In this document: piece by piece, positions 54,898 through 62,685 of the stretch
Layout: each line of letters begins with the position of its first letter
Numbering within the stretch: position 1 is the stretch's first letter
From: Hydrococcus rivularis NIES-593
GTDB lineage: Bacteria; Cyanobacteriota; Cyanobacteriia; Cyanobacteriales; Microcystaceae
Direction: 5' to 3'
DNA: 64,000 nt
Assembly: GCF_001904635.1 (NCBI RefSeq)
Contig: NZ_MRCB01000020.1
Coordinates: forward strand, 1-64,000
Program-made: the position numbers and the translations under genes
The notes under the pieces: generated by a model
What the model was told of the DNA's origin: nothing
Database searches by the model: none
The model's input: the letters and a program-made list of their open reading frames with translations, nothing else

Positions 54898-55647
54898 ATG
54901 ACTAATTTATTAGAAGTTGAAAATGTTTATGCGGGGTACGTTCAAGATTTAAACATCCTGCAAGGAATTAATTTTCGCATTGCACCCGGAGAATTAGTAG
55001 CGGTAATCGGTCCGAACGGTGCGGGTAAATCTACCTTAGCAAAAACCATTTTTGGGCTACTAACTCCCAGTCAGGGCAAAATTATTTTTAAAGGCGAAAA
55101 TATTGCCGGTCTGAGATCTGACCAAATTGTCCGTCGGGGAATGTGTTATGTCCCGCAAATTGCCAATGTCTTTCCCACTCTATCGGTAGAAGAAAATTTA
55201 GAGATGGGAGCTTATATTCGTAAGGGATCGTTGCGATCGCAAAAAGATACGATCTACACGATGTTTCCCAGGCTAGCAGAAAGGCGAAACCAGCGTGCGG
55301 GAACCTTATCTGGAGGCGAACGCCAAATGCTAGCGATGGGACGAGCATTAATGCTCGATCCAGATTTGTTAGTATTAGACGAACCTTCTGCTGCCTTGTC
55401 GCCGATGTTAGTCAATAGCGTTTTCGAGCAAATTAGGGCGATCAATCAAGCAGGAAAAGCCATTGTTTTGGTCGAACAAAATGCCAAGAAAGCCCTGCTG
55501 ATGGCAGATAGAGGATATGTCCTAGAAAGCGGACGCGATCGCTTTGAAGGTTCTGGTACAGATTTACTAAACGATCCAAAAGTTGGCGAACTGTACCTGG
55601 GCGCAGCTTATCATGCTAAGACCAAAGAGTCGCGATCGCAAAACTAA
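54898..55647 (+). CDS. natE: Branched-chain/neutral amino-acid ABC transporter ATPase (LivF/NatE)
   Basis: 249 aa. Walker A IGPNGAGKSTLAKTIFG, signature LSGGERQMLAMGRALM, Walker B LLVLDEPSAALSP and H-loop region are intact. The HAA-type pattern (LEVENVYAGYVQDLNILQGI) marks the LivF-like ATPase of amino acid uptake, corresponding to NatE of the cyanobacterial Nat-I neutral amino acid permease. Partner genes are elsewhere. The ATG at 54898 follows directly after a simple repeat. Confidence 0.9.
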   Translation: MTNLLEVENVYAGYVQDLNILQGINFRIAPGELVAVIGPNGAGKSTLAKTIFGLLTPSQGKIIFKGENIAGLRSDQIVRRGMCYVPQIANVFPTLSVEENLEMGAYIRKGSLRSQKDTIYTMFPRLAERRNQRAGTLSGGERQMLAMGRALMLDPDLLVLDEPSAALSPMLVNSVFEQIRAINQAGKAIVLVEQNAKKALLMADRGYVLESGRDRFEGSGTDLLNDPKVGELYLGAAYHAKTKESRSQN

Positions 55648-55769
55648 TTTTATCCTATGACACGCTCATAGAAATTGTGCGATCGCGACTCGAAAAATCT
55701 CAAATCTCAAAAGCGGTCAAATTCTGTCTATGCTAAAAAGAGAAAAGTTTGCAATGCTCCTTATTGGTT

Positions 55770-56288
55770 ATGCCAACTAAGATTGTCTGGCAACAAGATA
55801 GTAGCCAACCCGATAATGCTAATAACTTCGCCGCTATCAAACAGTGGTGGGCAGATCTTAACGCCAAAGAAGTTGCTTGGCAGCAGCGATTAATTCCCGA
55901 AAGCGGCAATCCCGATGAGATCGACTGGGATTCACAGCGATTTGACGAAAAATTTGCCTTGCAACTCCCCGAAATTCGCGGCATAACTTTATACTGGTAC
56001 AAACCTGGTTCTGAGGGAACGCGCAATATCACGGCTAAAAAGCTAGAACTCGACACGGCACGCCAGAAGCTTTATATCTATCCCCTATCGCAACCCCAAT
56101 TGGTCATTCGCGTCGGCAAACCCGATATTATTTATCAGACGATTGAGTTAAAAGATCCGCTGATTGCAGGCACGTCGGTGGGCGATAATTGCGTGCTTTT
56201 ATTGCGAGATTCCAAACAGCAAATAGAAGTCAAATTGACGCTGAGTCGTGCGAGTTTGGGTAAACTTCTGGAAAATTTGCCCGGATAA
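55770..56288 (+). CDS. Conserved hypothetical protein
   Basis: 172 aa from the ATG giving MPTKIVWQQDSSQP; a start seven codons earlier (55749) is open. It is soluble, beta-rich, with no recognised motif (ITLYWYKPGSEGTRN and VIRVGKPDIIYQTIELKDPLIAGTSVGDN are distinctive). No membrane segment. It converges on the HD-domain gene with one base between the stops. Confidence 0.65.
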   Translation: MPTKIVWQQDSSQPDNANNFAAIKQWWADLNAKEVAWQQRLIPESGNPDEIDWDSQRFDEKFALQLPEIRGITLYWYKPGSEGTRNITAKKLELDTARQKLYIYPLSQPQLVIRVGKPDIIYQTIELKDPLIAGTSVGDNCVLLLRDSKQQIEVKLTLSRASLGKLLENLPG

Positions 56289-56289
56289 A

Positions 56290-56874
56290 TTAGAGGATTT
56301 CAAGTTGCTTGACGACGCGATCGAGTTCTTCGGTGAGAACGTTAAATCCTCTGTTGCGATCGCTTTCAATAATAGCCCGATAAAACCAAAGCGTTCCCTC
56401 TTTACCTCCTTTAAATCGAGTCCAAATCTCTTCTCCGTAGCGATGCCAATCGACTAAAATCGATCGCGCATTGTGCAGTTTATCTGCTATAATCACTCGA
56501 CGCACTTGGGGCGAAGCATCTCGCAACCGCGCGATCGCAGCTAATTTTCGTTCTTTCCACGGCGGTTTGGGAATCGTATCCGACTCGGTACATTCCTCGA
56601 CAATACTGGCAACGCTTTCGCCAAATTTTTGATAAATTTCTTGGCGGATTTTATCGCCGCCTTGGTCTTCTATGGCATCGTGTAGAAGCGCTGCGATCGC
56701 TTCGTCTTCATTGCCACCATCTTCTAATACCAAAGCAGTGACGCTTAAAAGATGACTGATATAGGGTACGCCGCTTGCTTTTCTGATTTGACAAGCGTGG
56801 AGTTGCGTAGCGTAAATTAAAGCTTCTTCAAAACGACTGGTTAGTTTTGGCGGTAATTCTGAATTCAAGGTCAT
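56290..56874 (-). CDS. HD-domain phosphohydrolase (RelA/SpoT-type HD)
   Basis: 194 aa. The metal-binding HD motif is spread through THACQIRKASGVPYISHLLS, AALLHDAIEDQGG and IIADKLHNARSI, the pattern of RelA/SpoT hydrolase domains but without a synthetase or regulatory domains. A role in ppGpp (Mesh1-like) or other nucleotide hydrolysis is possible. The start overlaps the upstream creatininase-like gene stop by four bases, so the two are coupled. Confidence 0.88.
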   Translation of the reverse strand: MTLNSELPPKLTSRFEEALIYATQLHACQIRKASGVPYISHLLSVTALVLEDGGNEDEAIAALLHDAIEDQGGDKIRQEIYQKFGESVASIVEECTESDTIPKPPWKERKLAAIARLRDASPQVRRVIIADKLHNARSILVDWHRYGEEIWTRFKGGKEGTLWFYRAIIESDRNRGFNVLTEELDRVVKQLEIL

Positions 56875-57683
56875 ACTTGATTAACGTTTGGCTGACGAAA
56901 TTTGTAGATATCTTTTATGACTCGTACCCAACCATCGGCAACGGATTCTAGCAAGCGATCGCCTTTTTCTTTTGTTGCCGCCGTAGCATCTCCCATAACT
57001 CCACTTTGAGTCAATTCACTCGTCAACCAAGCAAAAGGAAGTTGTCCTTCCATACTTAATAAACTATCTTCTGGCATACCTTGGGGATATTCTGTTACTG
57101 CCTTTTCCATTTTTACTTGTTCTGGCAAAAGAGAAAGCATAATACTGGTTTCTGCATCGCCAGCATGAATGCCATATTCGAGTTCTTTTTCTGTCAATAA
57201 TTCATGGGCAATATTCGGCACTCGCCAAGTAAACAAAGGAAAGACCAAAAAATCTCCGTATTTTTGATGAATATCTCTAGCGGCAATTTCCATAACCTGG
57301 GGTTGTCCGCCGTGGGAATTCATCAATATCAGTTTGCGAAATCCCGACCGATAGAGGCTATCAGCTATTTCTATTAATACTAATAATAAGGTTTGGGCGC
57401 TAAGCGTAATCGTTCCAGGAAAATGCCAATGTTCGTTAGATTTTCCGTAATAAAGACAAGGCAAACTATAGGCAGGAATACAATCTTCTAGCTTTTCTAA
57501 AGCTTTTCCTAAAACCCCCATTCCAATCGCCGAATCCACAACAATTGGTAAATGAGGTCCGTGTTGTTCGATCGCTCCAACGGGTTGAATAATTACAACA
57601 TTTTCTTTATCTGACATTGACTGAATTTCAGTCCAAGTGAGATAGGGAAAATAACGTTTTTGCGGAATAAAACCATGCATCAT
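56871..57683 (-). CDS. Creatininase-family amidohydrolase
   Basis: 270 aa. Metal-ligand motifs are QPVGAIEQHGPHLPIVVDSA, NSHGGQPQVMEIAAR and GDAETSIMLSLLP, as in creatinine amidohydrolase and in riboflavin/F420 pathway formamide hydrolases (ArfB-type). The true substrate in cyanobacteria is unknown. Length is typical. It overlaps the HD gene by four bases and follows a GT39 gene. Confidence 0.9.
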   Translation of the reverse strand: MMHGFIPQKRYFPYLTWTEIQSMSDKENVVIIQPVGAIEQHGPHLPIVVDSAIGMGVLGKALEKLEDCIPAYSLPCLYYGKSNEHWHFPGTITLSAQTLLLVLIEIADSLYRSGFRKLILMNSHGGQPQVMEIAARDIHQKYGDFLVFPLFTWRVPNIAHELLTEKELEYGIHAGDAETSIMLSLLPEQVKMEKAVTEYPQGMPEDSLLSMEGQLPFAWLTSELTQSGVMGDATAATKEKGDRLLESVADGWVRVIKDIYKFRQPNVNQV

Positions 57684-57718
57684 TTTTATTTTGGATTTTG
57701 GATTACTATTGATATTAA

Positions 57719-59680
57719 TTATTGTTTCATTAATACGCTAACGAATTCTCTCGACCATTTAGTGATATAAGTAGTTCCATTCACAACCATTTCTTTAACG
57801 GGTTCTTGCTTGCTGTTTCTGGTTGCAATAATGGCACAGGCAGTGAAGTCCTTATAAGGAGATTCTTGCAGAAATCTGCTAGAGGTGTTGTCAGGATGCA
57901 AAATGTGTTGAAAACGAATTTTTTGTCCCCTATCTTCTTGTAGAAGTGCCCAAAAAGGATATTCCCAATCTAAATGAGACGGGATTGCTTCTCCTCCTAA
58001 AGAAAAACCGATGTTGGTGCAATTTTGGGTTTTCAGAAAATTTATCGCTCCTAAATACGAAGCTGATATATGAGGTCGATTGGTAAAATATAGTTCGCTT
58101 CTGGGAGTATTGAAAATATTTTTTTCTGCGGCAATGGGACGAAATTTGTTCTCAAACACAAAAGGAAGGGAAGTAACGATTAAAATAACAGCTAAAGCTG
58201 TGACGATATAGCGGTTGGCTATCTTAGAAAAGACTAGACCGACAAACGCAGAAAATAAAACAAAAAGGGTTAGATGATGGCGGCTGTGATAAGGCTGGAT
58301 CTTCAGCATAAAACACAGCAATAAAAATCCGCCTATTAGGGTTAATAAATAGCCGATAACTTTTTGGTTTTTTCTTAGCTCTCCTTTCAACCAAAATCCG
58401 ATAAGAGACGCTAATAAAATAAAAAAGTGAAGGGGATTACCAGCTACATTCTCATCAAAAGACAAGCTAGGAACGCGGTAAGAATTTGCTGGAAAAGTTG
58501 TTCTGGGATCGTTTATATCAACTCCCAAAAAGCCATGAATGATACTTATTAGCTTTTCAACTTTTCCTGTAATTGGTGTAATAAAACTCTGAAGATTTAA
58601 GTATCTAACAATATCGACATGAAGAGAAAGATTTCTAAGAATATTAGAAATCCAAGTTTGCAAGCTATAAACTTCGATTTTGTAGTCGTCTGTATAATCT
58701 ACCGTTGCGATCGGGCTTCCATATAAATCTATATTGCGTAAATAGTGACCGATGTTTAGTAAAAGGAAAGTACCAGTTACGATACAGAAAGGTTGCCACA
58801 ATCTCCAACGCAAGCGGTTAACATACCAACAAAAAAGCCAAACCATAAAAGGAAAGGCAAGGATATAACCCGAACTCTTAGTTAAAATAGCTAACCCCAA
58901 GCAAGCTCCGATCGCAAAAACTAGGAGAGTCGGAGGTTTTTTATGAGGTAAGATCGAGAGAACATAATGAGCTAAACAAACTAACCAGAAAGCGACTACA
59001 TAATCATTTTGCGTACTAGAAGCTTGGAGAATTCCCATCGGAATTGTGGTACAAAAAACCGCTGCCAAAATTTGACCGCGCCTATCTGCATCCAACTGTT
59101 TTGCAATTAAAGATACCCCGATAATACTACCTGCCATAGCCAACCATTGTACTAGGTTAGCCAATCTATCTCCGCCACTGAGAATCTGCAAGTGCATGAT
59201 GGCAAATTCTGCGAAGGGTGGATGAACTAATTGAGCAGAATCGTAAGTTGGGTAGTGAGCAACGCTGTGATTTTGTATCCAATGAACTACCCTGGGCATA
59301 TGATAGGTCATGGAATCCCAATTATTGGGCGGCGCAACGATAGAAATTAACCCGACTATAGCTAGGATAAAAACAACGCCACCTAGCAAGATGGCAGAAA
59401 CTGGAGTGAGTTGAAAAATTTTCAGACCCTTAAACTCTCGTTTTCCTTCTCTGATGAGTCGATAATAGATAAAACCTGAAATAACAATAGTTAATCCCCA
59501 AGTGGCTAATACAGTGCCAAATGTTAGGAATTTAAATAAACTAAGGACTTCTGTAAATGCTGTCGTTAAAATACCCCAGATAACTGCGGCGGATAAAAAA
59601 GCGCTGCGCCAGTCTATTTCGGCACTCAAGAAAATTAGAAATAGAAGAATTAATGAGATTAATAGTAAGCTAGCCAGCAT
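57719..59680 (-). CDS. ArnT/PMT-like (GT39-type) glycosyltransferase, integral membrane
   Basis: 653 aa. About 11-12 transmembrane segments and a C-terminal soluble part (about 545-653). The first extramembrane loop has NNWDSMTYHMPRVVHWIQN, with the catalytic-type Asp, and a downstream YDSAQLVHPPFAEF, typical of the dolichyl/undecaprenyl-phosphate-sugar-dependent GT39/ArnT clan. It probably transfers a sugar from a polyprenyl carrier to an envelope glycan or protein. It lies between a creatininase-like gene and a truncated relative. Confidence 0.85.
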   Translation of the reverse strand: MLASLLLISLILLFLIFLSAEIDWRSAFLSAAVIWGILTTAFTEVLSLFKFLTFGTVLATWGLTIVISGFIYYRLIREGKREFKGLKIFQLTPVSAILLGGVVFILAIVGLISIVAPPNNWDSMTYHMPRVVHWIQNHSVAHYPTYDSAQLVHPPFAEFAIMHLQILSGGDRLANLVQWLAMAGSIIGVSLIAKQLDADRRGQILAAVFCTTIPMGILQASSTQNDYVVAFWLVCLAHYVLSILPHKKPPTLLVFAIGACLGLAILTKSSGYILAFPFMVWLFCWYVNRLRWRLWQPFCIVTGTFLLLNIGHYLRNIDLYGSPIATVDYTDDYKIEVYSLQTWISNILRNLSLHVDIVRYLNLQSFITPITGKVEKLISIIHGFLGVDINDPRTTFPANSYRVPSLSFDENVAGNPLHFFILLASLIGFWLKGELRKNQKVIGYLLTLIGGFLLLCFMLKIQPYHSRHHLTLFVLFSAFVGLVFSKIANRYIVTALAVILIVTSLPFVFENKFRPIAAEKNIFNTPRSELYFTNRPHISASYLGAINFLKTQNCTNIGFSLGGEAIPSHLDWEYPFWALLQEDRGQKIRFQHILHPDNTSSRFLQESPYKDFTACAIIATRNSKQEPVKEMVVNGTTYITKWSREFVSVLMKQ

Positions 59681-59770
59681 ACAAAATAAAAACGTTCAAA
59701 GCTAGGTACATAGTAGCGATCGCCTTTGAAAAAAATAGTTACTTTTTTTTGGAAATTTTCTGGATCGATT

Positions 59771-60175
59771 TTAAAATGAAATAATATATGAATATAGCGA
59801 ACGGGAATTAGTTCTGAGATCAAAAATTGGCTCGATTGTTAGATACAGTAGTGGTAACGTTAAAATTCCAAATATTAAGCTTACCAACCTTGTCGTTAAT
59901 GGATTAAGACCGAAAAACTTGATAATTGGAATCGATAAATACGAGTACAGGACATTTTGACCCGTACTCCAGGAGGGAAAATAGCTTAGCCAAGAATTTC
60001 CCCATCTGTCTTTACCTGTCAACAGCAATGAGTATGCCTCATATCCAGCCGATGCTTCATCTTGATGGAGACTCGGTGGAATATCGGTAAACTGATAAAC
60101 TCGCAGTAAAATCCCAACGATAATTATGACTAATAGTACCAATATTTTCTGTTGATTTATCGTGAATCTCAGCAT
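59771..60175 (-). pseudogene. Truncated GT39/ArnT-like glycosyltransferase fragment
   Basis: 134 aa. Resembles only the N-terminus of a GT39 enzyme: one signal-like helix (LLVIIIVGILLRVY), the catalytic-loop motif PPSLHQDEASAGYEAYSLL and DRWGNSWLSYFPSW, then a second helix pair ending SRSLYSYIISF and stop. Normal members are about 500 aa or more. The region after the stop does not visibly continue the family. Its own start is eight bases downstream of the TVP38 gene stop. It is probably non-functional. Confidence 0.7.
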
Positions 60176-60183
60176 AAGACAAA

Positions 60184-60882
60184 CTATTCTTTTTTTTCGG
60201 TAGAGTCTAAAAAATGCTTTCTTTCAGCATCCTCCAACGCTTTTTGAGGCGACTGACGGCGGCGGCGATACCAAGTCGCCACTCCCACTAGCATTCCGGT
60301 TAATGCCAAAGCGCACATCAGAGGAATGACATTGCCGCTACTAAGTTCCTGCAAACCAGATCCCATCATGACGAAGGGTAAAATCCCAGGAACCGTTCCC
60401 AGCATGGTTCCGACTAAGTAGTCCCGAAAGCGAATGGAGGTCAACCCGGCGGCAAAATTAACAATTCCATAGGGAATCAGGGGCAGCAGGCGAACGGCAA
60501 ACATATAAAACAATCCGCCTAGACGCATTTCTGCATCGATCGCTTCCCATCGTCCCGCTAGTTTCTGGGCAATGTATTCTCGTCCTACCGTTCGCGTAAA
60601 AGCAAAAGAAACCACTGCTGCAATTATTGCCGCAACCGTCGTCCACAGCGTTCCCCACCAAACGCCGAAAAGCGCGCCGCCACTGAGATTGAGCGGGGTT
60701 GATGGCAGGATTAAGAGCGTTCCCAGCGTATAGAGAAGCACATAAACAATGGGTGCCCAGATCCCCATTTTTTTCAGCCATGCTTGCAATTGTTCTGGAT
60801 CGATCCCGCCAAGCCAGTAGAATCCTATCCCTGTCGCTACGATACAGAAAACGGTGAGAAGAATAATGCCACTTTTAGTCAT
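60184..60882 (-). CDS. TVP38/TMEM64-family (DedA/VTT-domain) membrane protein
   Basis: 232 aa. The VTT domain has LSGGALFGVWWGTLWTTVAA, then FTRTVGREYIAQKLAG, and the re-entrant PYGIVNFAAGLTSIRFRDYL; five to six membrane segments and a basic C-terminal tail. DedA/VTT proteins act as lipid scramblases or in carrier-lipid recycling. It is six bases downstream of the GlcD-like gene, so the two are cotranscribed. Confidence 0.88.
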   Translation of the reverse strand: MTKSGIILLTVFCIVATGIGFYWLGGIDPEQLQAWLKKMGIWAPIVYVLLYTLGTLLILPSTPLNLSGGALFGVWWGTLWTTVAAIIAAVVSFAFTRTVGREYIAQKLAGRWEAIDAEMRLGGLFYMFAVRLLPLIPYGIVNFAAGLTSIRFRDYLVGTMLGTVPGILPFVMMGSGLQELSSGNVIPLMCALALTGMLVGVATWYRRRRQSPQKALEDAERKHFLDSTEKKE

Positions 60883-60888
60883 TAGTTA

Positions 60889-62235
60889 TTAGTCATTTGT
60901 CATTTGCGACCATGCTCGCATTTTACCTGGATTCATCAATCCGTAGGGATCGACTAACTTTTTGAAAGCCAATTGTTCGGGGTCGATGGTTTTTCTGCCC
61001 CCGTCTTCAAGGATGTAGGTGTGGGGATTGGCAATGCCTGTCCCATTTTCCTCGTGATAGCGAATAATTTCGTTGAGGCGTTCTTCTGTGGTGAAGCGAA
61101 ACAGTTGCAATCCAGCAGGGATGGCTTTTCCACCGAAGCGAAGGAATTCTAAATGAATCGCTAGTTCATCGCCGAAGTGATGATACATGTGTTCGACGCG
61201 ATCGAGGGTAAAGTAAAAGGTTTGTAAATAGGTGAGATTGGGATCGACGCTGCGGGCGTGAAGGGTGGTATGATTCCAAGTAAATTCGAGTATGCTGGTC
61301 CCTTTGCTGGCTTCTTGGGCGGTTTTGTTATAAGTTATCTCGCCGCCGTACTCGCGGACTAATTCTTGCAAAGGTTCTAGATCGGTTTCCGATACCATCA
61401 AAAGGGCACAATGCTTGCCTTGGGGAAGATAGCTTTGCAGGGCGGCAAAGTATGAAGGAATGGGCCATGCATGAATGCTGACCATTTTTTTGACGATGCC
61501 ATCGCTATCGCTGAGGGCTTGTCCGAATTGCGCTGCCGTCATAAACTCATCGAAGGCGACGATAATTTCTGCCCAGGGATAGGCAGGGGCAAGGGGAATT
61601 TCTAATTCTGTAATAATGCCATTAGTTCCGTAGGCATGGTTGACCTTCTGAACTTCATCGCCTCGCAATTGGATGACGCGGGGTTCGTCTTCGAGGGTGA
61701 CGACGCGAAGGGCGCGAAGATTGCCGCGATCGCGCAATTGTCCGTAGGTAATCGAACCCATCCCCACGCTACCGCCGCCGATAAACCCGCCAATGGTGGC
61801 TGTACGGTAGGTTGACGGTGCCATCCGCAATTCCCAGCCGATTTCTCTGGCTTGTTTGTCAAAGGCTGCCATTCTCACCCCAGGTTCGACGCAAGCGAGT
61901 CCTGGTTTAATCCAGCGAATTTGATTCATTTTGGTCGTGTCGAGAATTACGCCGCCTTCGAGGGGTATGCATTGTCCGTAATTTCCCGTTCCCGCACCTC
62001 TGACGGTGAGAGGGACTTTATGTTTGACGCAGGTTTTTGCCACTTGCATGACTTCTGCTTCCGTGGCAGGACGGACGACGAGATTGCCTCGCTTATCTTT
62101 GAGTTGTGCTTCTAAAATGGGGCTGAAGTGGTAGTAATCGAGGGAAAGTTTAGCCAGTTGGGTGGGGTCGGTAATAATTTCTATGCCGTTGAGTTCGGCA
62201 GCTATGGTATCCCAAATCGTTGTCGTCGAGGTCAT
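60889..62235 (-). CDS. FAD-binding oxidase (GlcD/D-lactate dehydrogenase type)
   Basis: 448 aa. The PCMH-type FAD domain contains RGAGTGNYGQCIPLEGGV and IGGFIGGGSVGMGSITYG; the C-terminal half ends in DPYGLMNPGKM, the usual substrate-domain terminus. Possible roles include glycolate or D-2-hydroxyacid oxidation, which suits a photorespiring cell, but the substrate cannot be read. No CxxC iron-sulphur motif. First gene of a minus-strand run through TVP38 and the GT39 genes. Confidence 0.85.
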   Translation of the reverse strand: MTSTTTIWDTIAAELNGIEIITDPTQLAKLSLDYYHFSPILEAQLKDKRGNLVVRPATEAEVMQVAKTCVKHKVPLTVRGAGTGNYGQCIPLEGGVILDTTKMNQIRWIKPGLACVEPGVRMAAFDKQAREIGWELRMAPSTYRTATIGGFIGGGSVGMGSITYGQLRDRGNLRALRVVTLEDEPRVIQLRGDEVQKVNHAYGTNGIITELEIPLAPAYPWAEIIVAFDEFMTAAQFGQALSDSDGIVKKMVSIHAWPIPSYFAALQSYLPQGKHCALLMVSETDLEPLQELVREYGGEITYNKTAQEASKGTSILEFTWNHTTLHARSVDPNLTYLQTFYFTLDRVEHMYHHFGDELAIHLEFLRFGGKAIPAGLQLFRFTTEERLNEIIRYHEENGTGIANPHTYILEDGGRKTIDPEQLAFKKLVDPYGLMNPGKMRAWSQMTND

Positions 62236-62685
62236 AATTTTTTCTCGCGCAGAGGTGCAGAGTTATTTCATTAGTTTATAAATTATTAATGCCTAAACGC
62301 GAAGAAACGATAACCAAGATTGACCAGCTACCAGAATCTCTTGTTAGTAAGGTTAATGATTTTATAGATTTCTTACTAATGAAACAGAATAGTGAAAAAT
62401 GGTAATTGTGGATGCAGTTTGCTGAGTCTCTAGAAATGGCTGAGTCAGACTTCTCTGACTACTTATCTAACTTAGAAGAAGACCTAAGAGTGGGAGCATC
62501 TTGCTCGCGAGTGGGACATATGCGCTTACGCGCACGCTAAGCGAACGCACTATAGATTATTATGGCTAATTAAACAGATTTAATATAACTCTTTCGCGGG
62601 GAGATGTAGTTTTGTGCGATCTCAACCCAGTCAGAGGCGACTAATGAGTGTGGGCTGGTAACTGGGAAATCCCGATCGCCAATCT
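62236..62685. other. Gap with antitoxin-like remnant and short palindrome
   Basis: Contains the DUF2281-like frame described separately and the short repeat GTGGGAGCATCTTGCTCGCGAGTGG near 62489-62513, containing the palindrome-like GAGCATCTTGCTC. The rest (62541-62685) shows nothing else. Confidence 0.4.
62289..62540 (+). pseudogene. DUF2281-like (antitoxin-type) gene interrupted by a stop codon
   Basis: ATG start; KREETITKIDQLPESLVSKV then VNDFIDFLLMKQNSEKW is a typical DUF2281 N-terminus. A TAA at 62403-62405 follows, and the same frame continues with LWMQFAESLEMAESDFSDYL to a second stop at 62538. The second part matches how cyanobacterial members continue, so the gene is probably broken by a single nonsense codon. 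No partner toxin gene is beside it. Confidence 0.7.
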
